This document shows positions 1 to 12,471 of a stretch of 64,000 bases of DNA, in pieces. The notes below the pieces were generated by a model. It did no database searches. It had not been told where the DNA came from and saw nothing but the letters and a program-made list of their open reading frames with translations. Every line of letters starts with the position of its first letter. The stretch's first letter is position 1. Source of the DNA: Vesta saturnalis (lineage: Eukaryota; Arthropoda; Insecta; Coleoptera; Lampyridae); contig JARFJB010000091.1 in NCBI GenBank assembly GCA_036346205.1, forward strand, positions 2,671,501 through 2,735,500, read 5' to 3'. Made by a program: the position numbers and the translations under genes.

Positions 1-703
1 ATTTTTTCTTGAGAATTCTGGGTAGCGCCACAACCGTTCTAATAATAACCCTCAATAAACATGGCTCTCAAACCATTTATCAGTTCTACCAAAACTTAAT
101 TTCACTCATCAACATTTTTCCACAATGGGATGCAAGTAATTTTTGAAAGTGGATCTTTTCTTGAGAGTTTTGGGTTTTAATAAACATAGATTTTAAACAA
201 TTATTACCAGAGTTCTATCAAAAACTTTTTCCAAGTCCTCAAGAGGGTGTAAAAAGGTTTTGAGAGTTCTGGGTAGCCTCACAAGAGTTCTATACATAAT
301 AATAAGAGTTAAATAGTAAAATAGTTAACGATAATTTTAGGATGCACTTTCTGAATTTGACACCTCTGACCTTGCATGGTGATTTTTTGCATTAACTTAG
401 CAGAACTATTTATGCAACTAAGAGAGAACATTAGAACAACTAGGGGTGCGGTAAGAACTTATGATTTTTGTAAATAAGGTGCAAGCTTGATAGGCTTTAA
501 AAGATAACCTGTTACAAAGCAAAACGTAAAAACAATTGTGTTCATCTAACCTCTTCACAAGTAGATGGTTGTGCTGCCGATTAGATCAAATGTTTTCAAT
601 TCTTATCTGTTCTCGAATATTCAAGACAAACTCTTGTTTAAAGTGTATTAGACAAAAAGACAGAATTGGTGGATTAATTTCCTTCCATATTCTTAAATAA
701 CAA
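1..703. other. AT-rich flank with degenerate short repeats
   Basis: No coding sequence is supported. The first ~300 bases hold loosely repeated units built on a gagagttctgggt-like core (near 11, 163 and 261), suggesting an old degenerate tandem repeat. The rest up to the mariner end at 704 shows nothing recognisable. Confidence 0.4.
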
Positions 704-1636
704 TACAGAGTCCGCCTTTGGGAGCTAATTCTATGAGTATCTGCTAAACCAAACTTACTATAATTTTGAAAATTTGGTGACAGGGTAATGATGTTAGGGC
801 TAACTCATCTAAAATATTTTCACGCTCGTACCACTTCCGGTTATACCGGAAGTCGGTACTTAGTCGCTTATTTTAAATAGAATACCCCGTATATTAATAC
901 GTTTTTGGATTCTATGTCGAATTTTAAGGTAAGTTTGTTAAATAAACCAGATACGAAATTTCAGTCGTTTTAAAAAAAACATTTTTCTAAAAAAAGTGAC
1001 AGATGCGGTCTTAGTAATAACTCGTTAATTGTTCTGTTCCTGTCAAACAATTTGGATAAAACTTTGAGGTGTTGTACGCAAAGGTTTATTGCAACAGTCT
1101 GCAAAAAATGACATTTGTATTTTTCATAAAAATAAAATTATGAATGTCTAAACTTGACTATCAAAAATGCAAGTTACTCAAAAAATCAAATGGAAACGCC
1201 TATTTTTATTACTCAGATCGATTTAACGTCAAAATTAAGGTAAGTTTGTTTAAAATTTTATTTGCCTAAACGTAACAGTTTCATACTTATTATCAAAAAG
1301 TCCCAATTTTAAAATTTGTGATAAAATGAGCTACATACTTAAATCTAGTATTTTTGTTCGTGGTCACCATGGAAACCAAATAATTGAGAATTGAAATAAA
1401 GAAAAATATTTGAAAAAGTTACTTCAACAAATTATAAAAATTGATAATTTTGTGATTCAAAAGTCATTTTAGCCAAATCGAAATTTTCTAAGTCATTTTT
1501 TTCAAATTCGATATACAACATAAGTGTAAAAATGTAATACTTTATGAGTAAATCGAAAAAACTACTTTTTACTGCGGAGGTAGTAACTACATACTTATCA
1601 GTGCATTCTTACACGATAAAGTCGCTTATTTAGTAT
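704..1636. repeat. Left inverted-repeat arm of mariner A
   Basis: About 930 bp that reappears in reverse complement at 2734-3450 and 4655-4863. Recognisable blocks include the short palindrome accacttccggttataccggaag-like segment near 832 and the ttaaggtaagtttgtt block near 923. The arm contains no gene. Confidence 0.85.
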
Positions 1637-1665
1637 TTCTTGCTCGTGATCAAATGTAAATTAAT

Positions 1666-2698
1666 TTACAATAAATGTTCAAAATGTTGCCCGTTAGACG
1701 CAAGAAATTGTTGAACCCGTCTTATAGCGGCTTCACTTGTAGCCCTTTGAATTTCTTGTGGAGAAAGAGAATTGAAGGCATTTTGCACTCTTGCAATGCA
1801 ACCTTCTGTAGTGGTTAGTGGTGTTAGCATAAACAATATTTTTAATTCGACCCCAAAGATAAAAATCCATTGGCGTAAGATCAGGTGACCTAGGTGGCCA
1901 TGGAAAGGGACCATTATTGGCAAACCAACGATCTTCAAAAATTTCATAAAGTTTCATGGAAACAGCGTTGGTGTTGTGAGGGGGCGCACCGTCTTATTGG
2001 TACCATAAATTTTCCCTTTCTAGATTTAATTGGGGTTGAATTCGTGTGTTTAACATCTCAAGATAATTTTCTCCGAGAAATTAAAATTGTAATCATAAAT
2101 CGCAACAATCAACTATTTTAAACCCCTCAAATTTTCGTTGAAAAAATACACGTCAAATATTTCGTTATTCCGAATAGCACAAAATACGTTAAAATTCCAA
2201 ATTTCCTGAAAATGGCATTTGCGAATTGGATTGCTATTTTCGTTATTCCAGTAATGCGAGTTTCGGCGATTAAATATGCCATTTTTCTTTCAAATGTTGA
2301 ACTAATTGTAAACAGTATGGTCTAAACTTATGTTTCTTAAGAATTATTCTGATAGTTGTTGGTGTTAAGCCAATATCTGTTTTCGCGTCGTTTATGGAAT
2401 TACAAGGACAGGCACGGAAATATCCTAAAGTTATAACTACATTCTGTTCCTTATCAATAGCAGTTTTTTTGCGAGGCGCAGAGTGTTTAAACGTGCCAAA
2501 CTGTTCCAAATATTGAACCACACGTCTTATTGTATCTACTGATGGTCGGGGGCGCTCAGGATAACGTTCGATAAATGTTCTTACTGTACGTTTTACAACT
2601 CTATGATATTCTCCGTGAATTAAAATTAAATTCAAATAATATGTATTAGAATATTCAAGTCGAGCCATTTCATCAAGAAAAACACAAACTGTCAACAA
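1666..2698 (-). pseudogene. Mariner A transposase, broken
   Basis: A DDE transposase of the IS630/Tc1/mariner superfamily, which would cut and paste the element via its inverted repeats. The N-terminal part (2698-2270) reads as a helix-turn-helix region from about MARLEYSN through RPRPSVDTIRRVVQYLEQFG to ILKKHKFRPY, ending at a frameshift or stop. The C-terminal part (1957-1666) contains PRSPDLTPMDFYLWG (the last catalytic Asp region) in one frame and the usual C-terminal AIRRVQQFLASNGQHFEHLL in another, so a second frameshift lies near 1800. The segment between, 2260-1960, carries several stops. It cannot make active protein. Confidence 0.8.
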
Positions 2699-2733
2699 TT
2701 TTATTAAATTATTGACTACAAAAGAAAAACAAA

Positions 2734-3450
2734 ATAAATAAGCATCTTTATCGTGTAATGATGCGCTGATAAGTATGTATTACCTCCGCAGTAAAAAGTA
2801 GTTTTTTTCGATTTACTCATAAAGTATTAAATTTTTACACTTATGTTGTATATCGAATTTGAAAAAAATTTCCATTTGGCAAAAATGACTTTTGAATCAC
2901 AAAATTACGAATTTTTATAATTTTTTTGCAGTAACTTTTTCAAATATTTTTCTTTATTTCAATTCTCAATTATTTGGTTTCCACGGTGACCACGAACAAG
3001 GAATACTAGATTTAAGTATGTAGCTCATTTTTATCACAAATTTTAAAAATGGGACTTTTGATAATAAGTATGAAACTGTTACGGTTAGGCAAATAAAGTT
3101 TTAAACAAACTTACCTTAATTATTGACGTTAAATCGATCTGAGTAATAAAAAATAGGGGTTTCCATTTGATTTTTTTGAGTAACTTGCATTTTTTGATAG
3201 TCAAGTTTAGCCATTTATAATTTTATTTTTATGAAAAATACAAATGTCATTTTTTGCAGACTGTTGCAATAAACCTTTGGCTACAACACCTCAAAGTTTT
3301 ATTCAAATTGTTTGACAGGAACAGAACTATTAACGAGTTATTAGTAAGACTGCATCTGTCAATTTTTTTAGAAAAATGTTTTTTTTTAAAACGACTGAAA
3401 TTTCGTATCTAGTTTATTTATCAAACTTACCTTAAAATTAGACATAGCAT
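2734..3450. repeat. Right inverted-repeat arm of mariner A, inner part
   Basis: Reverse complement of 917-1636. It stops abruptly at GCAT (3447-3450), where a 1.2-kb insertion separates it from the outer 200 bp of the arm (4655-4863). Confidence 0.85.
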
Positions 3451-4654
3451 GTATCATTAAAAGCGGCTGCCAAATTATAAACACTAAAACTGGGCCAACT
3501 TATAACAAAAGCGATGATGTAATAAACAATTTGTAATTGATCGAATAATTTTAATTAATATAAAAATATTACCAAATAACAATCGCTACTGCCGTCGGCT
3601 CAATCGGTAGATGAAGATAAGGGAGAGTCCTAATATACTGAGTTTAATTAACATACCTGAAATACTGCATGCTTCTCATAAGCTTAATTATTTTCACTTA
3701 TACTTAATTAATAAGAAAAATATGTAATGTAAATAAAAACAATAAAATGATACTTCGGGCGCCAAGCTATTTTTAAATATACGTTATTGGAACAGCTAAA
3801 CCAAGTTTGTTAATACTAATAAAACATTAATCAAAATGAAAATAAAATTACAAGACACACTAACGTTTATTTAATAATCAAATGTAATGGAAAAGGTCTT
3901 AAATCTATTCGTTAATTACTAAAAAATCATACCTTTGAACAGTTCTGTATATATTTTATTACCGCTGGTAACACATGAAACGGAACGGTCAACCAGATGA
4001 AATTATTATAGCATCATTGTGGTGCAATCTCCAGATCTAAGGTTACCAGCCACACCCCACTGGAATTATCTTGATCATTTATTCTTAATAATTCGAATCC
4101 ATAAAAATGAATGCATTACTTTGAAGTTTTTAGTATGTAAAAAAAATTGCGATTTATGATGTAAACCAAGTAAAATAAGGTATTTAATAAAAGTGGTACT
4201 TTTTAAAAGTAAAAAGAAAGTAAAAGTAAAAGTAAAAGTGCCTAAAAAAAAAGCAAAGGCTTTAGTTTTAACTATAATGAAAAAAAATAACTTACCATCA
4301 AAATCTGATGGCGCTAATAAAAAAGTTAGGTAAAAACCATGCTCACTGCTGTAACATTCAGCATTAAGTGAATTAAAAAAAAAAGCTTTCAGAATAACTC
4401 AAGTGAGTATTCCCCTAAAAGTTTTCACGCGTTGCGCGGATACAATAATATGAATCCAATTTTTTAAGAAAGGGAACTATAACTATTTATGTAATATTAC
4501 ACCCAAAAGATATGTTCTAGGAAATGCAAATTAAGTTGTCATTCTCAATTTTACATATTAATAATTAAAAACTTTTCTAATATTACGCCAAATAAATGAA
4601 CGATCTTAAATTAATGTATTTTTTAATACAACCACAAAAAAAAGGTTGTTACAA
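3451..4654. mobile_element. 1.2-kb insertion in the mariner A right arm, 4-bp duplication
   Basis: The right arm matches the left arm up to gacatagcat (3450) and resumes at gcatccagaaatg (4655). GCAT occurs on both sides (3447-3450 and 4655-4658), as expected of a 4-bp target duplication made by a transposition. The insert is AT-rich, about 1,204 bp, and has no open reading frame. Its ends (gtatcattaaaag / ggttgttacaa) do not form a clear inverted repeat, so the family is unknown. A non-autonomous DNA transposon is most likely. Confidence 0.6.
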
Positions 4655-4865
4655 GCATCCAGAAATGTATTAATATACGGGGTATTCCATTTAAGATAAG
4701 CGACTAAGTACCGACTGCCGGTATAACCGGAAGTGGTACGAACGTGAAAATATTTTAGATGAGTTAGCCCTAACATCATTACCTTGTCACCAAATTTTCA
4801 AAATTATAGTAAGTTTGGTTTAGCAGATACTCATAGGATCAGCTCCCAAAGGCGGACCCTGTATA

Positions 4866-5771
4866 CAGTGCGTACCAAATGTATGGAACCGGCCTTGTTA
4901 TTTCAAAACTATTGAAGCTAAATCGATAAAATTTAATATGCATGTTGTTTACAAAGTCTTCTATTATTTCCACATTTTTGTTATTTCTTTAACTGACAAG
5001 ATCACTGCAAACTTGATTTTTTTTAATAGGGAAGGGGGGCTAAATCGCATACCGTTTGAAAGGTATTTTCAAGTAGAATTCAGCGACATGCCGCTTGCCA
5101 TAGTTATCTCTAAAGATAACTTCGCTATTGTAAATTAAAGATTGGGAGTAGGTATTAACTGGATAACTGAATATCCCGTTAGCATGGGGAACAATTGTTT
5201 TATGGTGTTTAATGTAATATCAGATTATTGAAACCGTGTTTTAAGTTAATGAAGTTCATCTAGTACAAGAATCATTTATACGCGATGATCAAACTGTTCC
5301 CCATTCATCTCTTGGCAGTAAGTAATAAATTCGATTAGAATATCCTTCAACTAAATAAAAAATGAACTCGCCAGGAATATAATTGCTGTTTCTTCTCGAA
5401 TTCGTTAAAGAACATAAACTAACCATTATTTTCAGCGCTTACTAAATCTTCAGTTATCCAGTTAATATATATACCTACTCCCAATCTCTAATTTAGAATA
5501 GCGAAGTTATCTTTAGAGATAACTATGGCAAGCGGCATGTCATTGAATTCTATTTGAAGATACCTTTCAAACGGTATCGATTTGCTCCCCCTTCCTATTT
5601 AAAAAAAAATCAAGTTGGCTGTGCAACTCCCGACCTTGTCAGTTAACAAAAAATAACAAAACTGTGGAAATAATAGAAGGCTTTGTAAACAGCACGCATA
5701 TTAAACTTTATTGATTTAGCTTGAATAGTTTTGAAATAACAAGGCCGGTTCCATACATTTGGTACGCAATG
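4866..5771. mobile_element. 906-bp palindromic MITE abutting mariner A
   Basis: The ends cagtgcgtaccaaatg and catttggtacgcaatg are inverted repeats flanked by TA on both sides (4864-4865, 5772-5773). The arms run about 4866-5175 and 5447-5771, with a shared subsegment ttgggagtaggtat near the loop. There is no transposase, so it is a Tc1/mariner-type MITE that would have been moved in trans. It lies directly against the end of mariner A, whose terminal TA is at 4862-4863. Confidence 0.8.
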
Positions 5772-5773
5772 TA

Positions 5774-7302
5774 CAAATAAAAAAAATTAATTATCATAAT
5801 AGGCTTATTCTTTGCGTTTTCACATATAAATTATGAATTGTGGTTATTAATAACGCTGTATAATTTCGGGTATTTTGATAGTCTATACTATTATTAACAT
5901 AAACTAAAAATAAAAATAAATTACATTTCATATGCATTCATTAAACTTTATTTGACCTACAAACATTCTAAAAAGGTACCAGTGAAGAGAACTACCTTAA
6001 ATACCTATTCATTAACATCACTACATTTTTCACTTGCTCACGATTTTTTTAGCATTTTTAAAGATTATCTAAATGGATTGTGCATAGCCAAGTTTCTGTT
6101 ATTTATAAATATAGACTTCAAGGTATATCATTCTAAATTATGCGCATGAACTGTTTTGTATAGTTTAAAATATGTGTACACTCATCATTAATTAACACTG
6201 AAGTGTAATTTAGAGTAATTAGAAAGAATTACCTCCGTATTTAAATTGATTTCGCATGATGCATTCTCAAGGTGGGGCCCCTATCGAGGAGTTTTCTAAA
6301 TTCACAAAATCTGTTTTTTAAAGATCGTAAAATGATAGAGAACCTTGGGAATTATTACGCAACGGGTAACTTCCAAACAGTACCACAAATTAAAAATTAT
6401 AATTATATTTAGAGATAATTTTTTACCAGGAATATTTGTAAAGAATACATTAAAATATATGTGAAGTCTGTATTTAATTACGGGGCTCGTCCACATAACA
6501 TTGTAAAGGGCTTATTCGTCTTTATTAATATATACCAAAAAAAAGGAATTATTTGTAAATACCTTAATTGTACCGTAAAATTGTTTACAACTTTTGATAG
6601 TTACTTCAAGTAAAGTATTATATGATATAGCAATAAAAAATCATTGCATCGTAAAAAAGATTTAACAGTTGTACATAAATATCGCAAACATTATTGGAAC
6701 GAAACGAATTTTAATAGGACATTATTTTAAATTAATGTGTTGCATCCCAACCATCTTTATTAAAGATTAATATTTTTATGTGCTACCGCACTCATAATTG
6801 CGTTATTTCCAGAATAAAATAATCCAAATAAATGATAAATACTTTCACGTTTAAAATTTTTAAATGTTAGAAATTCGGCTTTGGATTATATTGTTATTAT
6901 ACAGAGTGTATGACGAAGTACTTGTAAGCATTTAAATCTGCTTCTAAAAGCGTCTAAAAATGTTCGTAAATGCAGGAAATGTAGAAAGTTAACAAACCGG
7001 TACTTAGCTATTTATTTCAACAGTGGTGAAATAAGCTCGACAACGGAGGTTACCAATTCTATAATGAAAAGAAAGTTGCCATTTAATCCCATTAAAACTG
7101 GACTATATTGCACAAGTCAAATAATTTGTTATAGCATTATAAACAATTGTTTTAAGAATGTAGATACCGTTTATTAACTTTCTATAAGGTCTCTTCGTCG
7201 TGTTTGAGAATCAATTGCCAATTTAAATATTCTATGTACAATTATTACAACCCTACATCATACACAGTAATTTTTGATTGATATTCAGGATGGTGCATCG
7301 TA
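5774..7302. other. AT-rich stretch, no feature seen
   Basis: Short open frames here have no compositional or motif support. Nothing recognisable on either strand. Confidence 0.5.
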
Positions 7303-7497
7303 GAGAGTGGTAAACTAACACTATATTCTTAATGTTTAAGCGTAGTAGAAGGAGACAAGAAGATATGCATCGGTACTTACTCGTAACGTATTTTGATCTG
7401 ACATAAGCATTTTAAATTCATTACAATGAGGCACTATTGATGCTTATCTTCTTATCTCCTTCTACTACACGTAAACATTAGAAGTATAAAGTGTTCC
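7303..7497. repeat. Small foldback (imperfect palindrome)
   Basis: The segment around gtagtagaaggagacaagaag (near 7341) returns in reverse complement as cttatctccttctactac (7451-7468), and the pairing extends over ~60 bp on each side with the loop centred near 7400. This looks like a tiny MITE or hairpin element. It has no coding capacity. Confidence 0.65.
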
Positions 7498-7639
7498 TGT
7501 TAGTTCGTCCAACTCTGAAACGAAAACTCCTTGTCTTTATTCTTTTCTTGATATGGTAAATTATTTGTTAATAACGAATAAATTAAAATTTAATGTATTC
7601 AAGTGTGTAACATTCACTAACAAAGACGAGCCTTTAGTT

Positions 7640-7990
7640 TATAATAATTTAGGAAGTATTGCCACGAAAATAGAAGATTGCAGACTTAGGAGTATTGCTT
7701 GATTATAGACTAACTTTCAAAGGTTATACTAACAAAGTTGTGGACCAAGCATACCGTGGTTTAGGGTTTGTAATTAGGTTTTGGCGGTAACTTCTCTAGA
7801 ATGGACACTCCTAAACCGTTGTTTGTTTCATTTGGTAGGCCCTACCTTGAATGACAGTATTGTTTGGCATCGTATTCATCACATACATAATGTTCTTTGC
7901 AATTCCATAACAGAAAACGAGGTATTAGGATTGTTAGTTTTTTTTTTGGTTTCATGTTGGTCATTTTTCTTGCGAGTGAGATGGTGGTAG
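7640..7990 (+). pseudogene. LINE reverse-transcriptase C-terminal relic
   Basis: Read across frames, the + strand gives a segment resembling the region after the reverse-transcriptase domain of insect non-LTR retrotransposons: a DYRLTFKGYTNKVVDQAYRG block followed by LGFVIRF and then a segment like the conserved LxxxLVxPxLE region. Several stops and frameshifts interrupt it. A Jockey/RTE-like relic is the best reading, but the family cannot be fixed from so short a piece. Confidence 0.5.
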
Positions 7991-8029
7991 TTGTTTTTTA
8001 GTTGTTTCGGGATGATATTAATACATAAT

Positions 8030-8553
8030 AATTTGGCGCTAATTTGGTGCTACTTTGTCATTCTACGAAATTGGGAGCTGGTATGTTTCTAAAATTTTTG
8101 GGTTAAAACGTAACGGTAATCAAGAAAACCTTATAACGAAGTACGATATTCTAGATTGATATAATTTGGTACTAATTTGTAACTCTAAAATGAAATTTGT
8201 TGCGCATTTTATACAACATTTTTGTGCTAAAACGTTATGGAAGTCACAAAATCCGTACAACAAAGCATGATATTAGGTCAAATTATATACCATAATTTAA
8301 GCTCCAAAATGAAATGCCCGCGTTTTTAATACATTTTGGGCTGAAAGAATAATTAATATATCAGAATTTGGTGCTAGTTTCATGCAAATTGCTAACCACC
8401 AAATTACATTTATTACTCGCATTTTTAATAATATTTTTGGACTACGACGTCATGGAAATCACGAAAACCTTGTAACCAAACCTGGTATGAACACTGATAT
8501 AACATAATTTGGTTCTAGTTTTATTTTGGAGAAATGAGCATCAAACTATCATA
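8030..8553. repeat. Degenerate ~125-bp satellite-like repeat
   Basis: Four or so diverged units share an order of motifs: tttggtgctaatttg-like, then ctaaaatgaaatttg, then tttttaatacattttgg, then aaaacgttatggaagtcac, then aaaccttataac. Mariner B is inserted after the last unit. The same motifs occur in the opposite orientation at 11071-11276, and once more near 26040-26220. Confidence 0.55.
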
Positions 8554-11069
8554 TACAGGGTGATTCTTAGGGAGTTCTAATTAGACGTTTTAGAGAAACT
8601 TGACACAATTAAAATCTGAAAATTTGGGGTATGGGGTTTTCGGATATGCCCAGTTGATCTAAAATATTTAGAGTCTCCTACCACTTCCGGTTAAAACTTC
8701 CTTATTTTAAATAGACCGCCCTGTATATTATTACGTATTTCGATAAAGCTAATTTTGAGGATTCTCTCAATATACGGTTTTGCTACCTTATACCGAGTGT
8801 TTTACGCAATATGACCAATTTTAATACGAGACAGTGTCCGGTTTGACACACTGTATCTTTATAAATAATAAAAAGGGAAACAATCTGGTTGGTAAAAATT
8901 TCTTTAGTATCATCTACTTTAATAAAATTTTAACATTTTGTGGATAAAATAATTTTTAATGTACGAGGTGATTCAAAACGCGTACTAAAACATTTCTCAA
9001 CTTTTTTAAATAGATCACCCTGTATTTTATAACGTTATTAGAAAGAGCTTTAACTGTTCTTTAAGTTTCATTAACCCCTCCCTATACCTAAATCGAACCT
9101 TTATTGGGGTATTTAGTTTTATAGCACAAAATATTACATTAAAACATCAAAGAAATCAAAATGTAAAATTTAAAAAAATATGTATAAAATCAAATTTAAC
9201 ATTTAAAGTAAATGCTCAAAAACATCTCCTTGTTGCTGCAAACACTTATTAGCTCTTTAAAGTATGGAAGTCATTGTTGCCTGTCTAATCTGCACTGGTG
9301 TTAGTGACGCAAATGCATTCCGAACCCTTTCTATAGTGTCTTGTTTGGTTGTTACAGGATTCTCGTAAACTTTATTTTTTATAAATCCCCAAATGAAAAA
9401 GTCTAAGGGGGTCAAATCAGGAGAACGTGGAGGCCACAGATATGGACCTTTATTTGCTATCCACCTTCCATGAAACATTTCGTCCAGACATCGGCCAACG
9501 GCTCTGGTACTGTGCGGTGTCGCCTCGTCTTGTTGGTACCATGCTTGATTTTTCTCTATCGCTGGCAAATTGACCAAATTTGGCTGAACCACATTTCTTA
9601 AAATTTCCAAATACCGTTGTCCAGTAAGGTTTTCGTCGTAGAAGTGGACACATAAAATTTAACAATTATTAAAAGACTAAAAACAAAGATCTAGGATTTA
9701 AGTACCTGCCTTTTACCCCATTTTAAATTTTATGTCTACCTACCTTTTACTGCACAAAACACGTTAAAGGACCATCTTTCTTGAAATGCTCTTGCCCTTT
9801 TTAGATGGGGATTTTCGGTTGCCCAGTAGTGACAATTATGCATGTTCGTAAATTTTGCCTCGTCAACCCAAATGATACTACTTAAAGAATCTTCATCCCC
9901 ATCTTTCTGCATAATAAGCCATTCACAAAAGTTAATCCTTTTTTCTAAATCTGTATTATTTAGGGAATGTACAGTGGTGTAGGAATAAGGTCTCCACTTA
10001 CGTTTTTTTAAAATTCTTTGGATTGTTGAAAATGACAATCGCAAATGACGCGTTACATCTCTTATCGAAGTATTCGGATATGCAGTTAAAAATTTACCTC
10101 ATTATCTTCATTATTGACTATCGGCTTATCTCTAATAGTTTGCGCTCTAAATGATCCATACTCTTGCAAATTATTCATAACGACATCAATGGTTTTATTA
10201 GTTGGAGGAGGTAAGTCAGGGTATCGTTATGCAAAAATACGACATGTTCTGGCTGCGATTTGGTGGCATTCTACGTGAATTAGTAATAAATTAATGAAAT
10301 CTTCATTAGCGTATCCTGATCTGGCCATTCTCCTTAACTATACTTTAAATCTTAAAATTTCTACAATAGGAAAAATGTTAACTTGTTTATCTATCTAGAA
10401 TTTTAGACGCAAACTGGGAACTGTCAACTAAAATTTTCACGGCACACTATACAATAATAATCAAAATCATAATACAAATCATTATTCCATACATTAAAAG
10501 CTAAATACCCCAATAACGGCTCGATTTAGGTGTAAGGAGTGGTTAATAAAACTTAAAGAACAGTTAAAGCTCTTTCTAATAACGTTATAAAATACAGGGT
10601 GATTCATTTAAGAAAGTTGAGAAATGTTTTAGTACGCGTTTTGAATCACCTCGTACATTAAAAATTATTTTATCCACAAAATGTTAAAGTTTTATTAAAA
10701 TAGATGATACTAAAGAAATTTTTACCAACCAGATTGTTTCCCTTTTTATTATTTATAAAGATGCAATGTGTCCAACCGGACACTGTTTCGTATTAAAATT
10801 GGTCATATCTCGTAAAACACTCGGTATAAGGTAGCAAAACCGTATATTGAGAGAATCCTCAAAAGTAGCTTTATCGAAATACGTAATAATATACAGGATG
10901 TTCTATCTAATATTAGGAAGTTTTAGCCAACTTACGGTATAACCGGAAGTGGTAGAAGACTCTAAATATTTTAGATCAACTGGGCATATATCCGAAAACC
11001 TCATACCCCAAATTTTCAGATTTTAATTATGTCAACGTCTAATTAGAACTCCCAAAGAATCACCCTGTA
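8554..11069 (-). mobile_element. Tc1/mariner element B with ~560-bp inverted repeats
   Basis: The ends read tacagggtgattctt (8554) and aagaatcaccctgta (to 11069). The left arm 8554-9125 is repeated in reverse complement at 10500-11069, including a second internal tacagggtgattca-like block near 9012 and 10606. A broken transposase fills the middle on the minus strand. A TA is present at each end. Total length is ~2.5 kb. Confidence 0.85.
9257..10328 (-). pseudogene. Mariner B transposase, broken
   Basis: An IS630/Tc1/mariner DDE transposase. The N-terminal helix-turn-helix region starts at the ATG at 10328 (MARSGYANEDF) and is interrupted by stops near 10230 and 10100. The central part (10044-9736) contains LKKRKWRPYSY and WVDEAKF, the first catalytic Asp. 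After a disrupted stretch at 9735-9611, the C-terminal part (9610-9257) holds WYQQDEATPH (second Asp) and PRSPDLTPLDFFIWG (third Asp), consistent with a DDD triad. A possible intron (donor-like aaggtaggt near 9737) may explain part of the central gap, but internal stops show the gene is dead. It is a diverged relative of the mariner A transposase. Confidence 0.8.
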
Positions 11070-11276
11070 TTAATCGTCTTAATACCATACTTGGTTATAC
11101 AGATTTGGGATTTCCATAACGTTTTAGCGCAAATATGTTATGAAAAATACAAACAATAAATTTTAAAGTGATAAAATAGTACCAAATTAGCTCCTAACAG
11201 TACGCCTCTTTATAAGGTTTTCATAACTTCCATAAAGTTTAAGGACCAAAAGTATTATAAAAATAACGAGAGTAGT
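11070..11276. repeat. Inverted remnant of the 8.0-kb satellite
   Basis: Contains accaaattagctcc, ataaggttttcataacttcc and ggaccaaaagtattat. These are reverse complements of motifs in the repeats at 8030-8553, so the sequence flanking mariner B is itself palindromically arranged. Confidence 0.45.
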
Positions 11277-11760
11277 AGAATGGGAACACTTGAGGACAAA
11301 AGGGGTGGGGGAAGCTACGCCCACTTTCACCACGTGGCCCTACCAATTTACCGCCCCTTTTTTGACGGATTCTTTTCTGGCGCCATTTTCAAACCCTTGA
11401 TAGCATGCTCAACCCCTTGATGGCATTTTCAACCCCTTGATGGAATTTTCACCCCTAATTAGAGCACTTTTGGCTGTATTAAGAACCTTTTTGGCAGTAC
11501 AGCCCCAGGAGGGCGGGTCACCGCAGTAGCCTTGCGCTTTCATATAGGGTTCTGATTGGAGGGCCTGAGGGTAGGCCATAACCCCTGGTTTCTGATTGGT
11601 GCACAGACTCGGCCCAGATGCCCCCCTGGTTTCTGATTGGTGTCGGCCATTTTGTTTTGTCGGCCATTTTGGATGTCGAACATGGCGGGAACTTTAAAAT
11701 AGTATTCTAATAAGGGGACCCTCATACTATCTCATAAAGCAGGCATGGGACGCCGGAACT
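11277..11760. repeat. Dispersed ~480-bp repeat, copy 1
   Basis: Shares with 26218-26680 the ordered blocks gacaaaaggggtgggggaag / gcgccattttcaa / cacccctaattagagcac / gcggccattttg-like tracts / catggcgggaactttaaaat / tattctaataagggg / gcaggcatgggacgccgg. It is GC-richer than its surroundings. Copy 1 has an extra tandem unit around ccccttgatggcattttcaa (11394-11455). No reliable coding frame. The family is unknown to me. Confidence 0.7.
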
Positions 11761-12471
11761 AAATTTATGAGAAACAATTAAAATAGCGATTTGAAAATTT
11801 GTTTGAAATTTTAACCTTAAAAGTACATTAAGACAAATGTATCCAATGTGACACGTCGCCTCGTGCTATTATGAGCGCTTTGAAATATGTATTGTGTCCT
11901 ATATGTAAAGTTAATAGTATACCAGATTTTTCAATTTAATTTATATTTATATTAAATACCATAATGTAGTAATAAAAATAAAATAAAAACTTTAATAGTT
12001 ACCCATGGAAAACAAAGAGATTCTGCCATTTTGACTATCAGTCAAATTTGTACTCAGCAGGTTTCACGAGTCATATTAAAATTAATTATATAACGGATAC
12101 TTTTAGCCCGAAACAGGATTGCTAGATGGATATTTTTCTCAACAGAAGGATACGAGAAAAACAAACAGAAGATTCCCTCATCTGAACAGTAGATTCTTTA
12201 ATAAATATATTTTTAAAAGAAACCATAAAATATAACCAAAAATAAATACCGGTAAGTCACCAACTTACCCAACTGCACAGTTATGAACGCTAACAAATAA
12301 AATACGTATAAAAAAAGTAGTAATTAATATAAAAAAATAAAATTTAATCATAGGTATTACCGAATACACTCAAACATTGAAATTTATTCTGATTCTGAGT
12401 CAGTGAGTTCTGATAATTGTTTGTACATTTGAGAGCGAATTAATTAATTAATCTTTAGGTTTAGATTTCAA
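11761..12471. other. AT-rich stretch, no feature seen
   Basis: No coding or structural signal recognised. Confidence 0.5.

Larger units (their letters stand above)
704..4863 (-). mobile_element. Tc1/mariner element A with long inverted repeats
   Basis: The ends read tacagagtccgcc (704) and ggcggaccctgta (4863), inverted copies of each other beginning at a TA, as expected of Tc1/mariner. The inverted arms are very long: 704-1636 on the left pairs with 2734-3450 plus 4655-4863 on the right, the right arm being split by a 1.2-kb insertion. Between the arms lies a broken transposase on the minus strand. Without the insertion the element is ~2.95 kb. The arms differ at scattered positions, so it is not recent. 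Long-TIR mariners of this type are widespread in insects. Confidence 0.85.

Noticed and set aside
4938..5138. 66-codon frame
   Set aside because: Lies within one arm of a palindromic MITE; the reverse arm does not preserve it.
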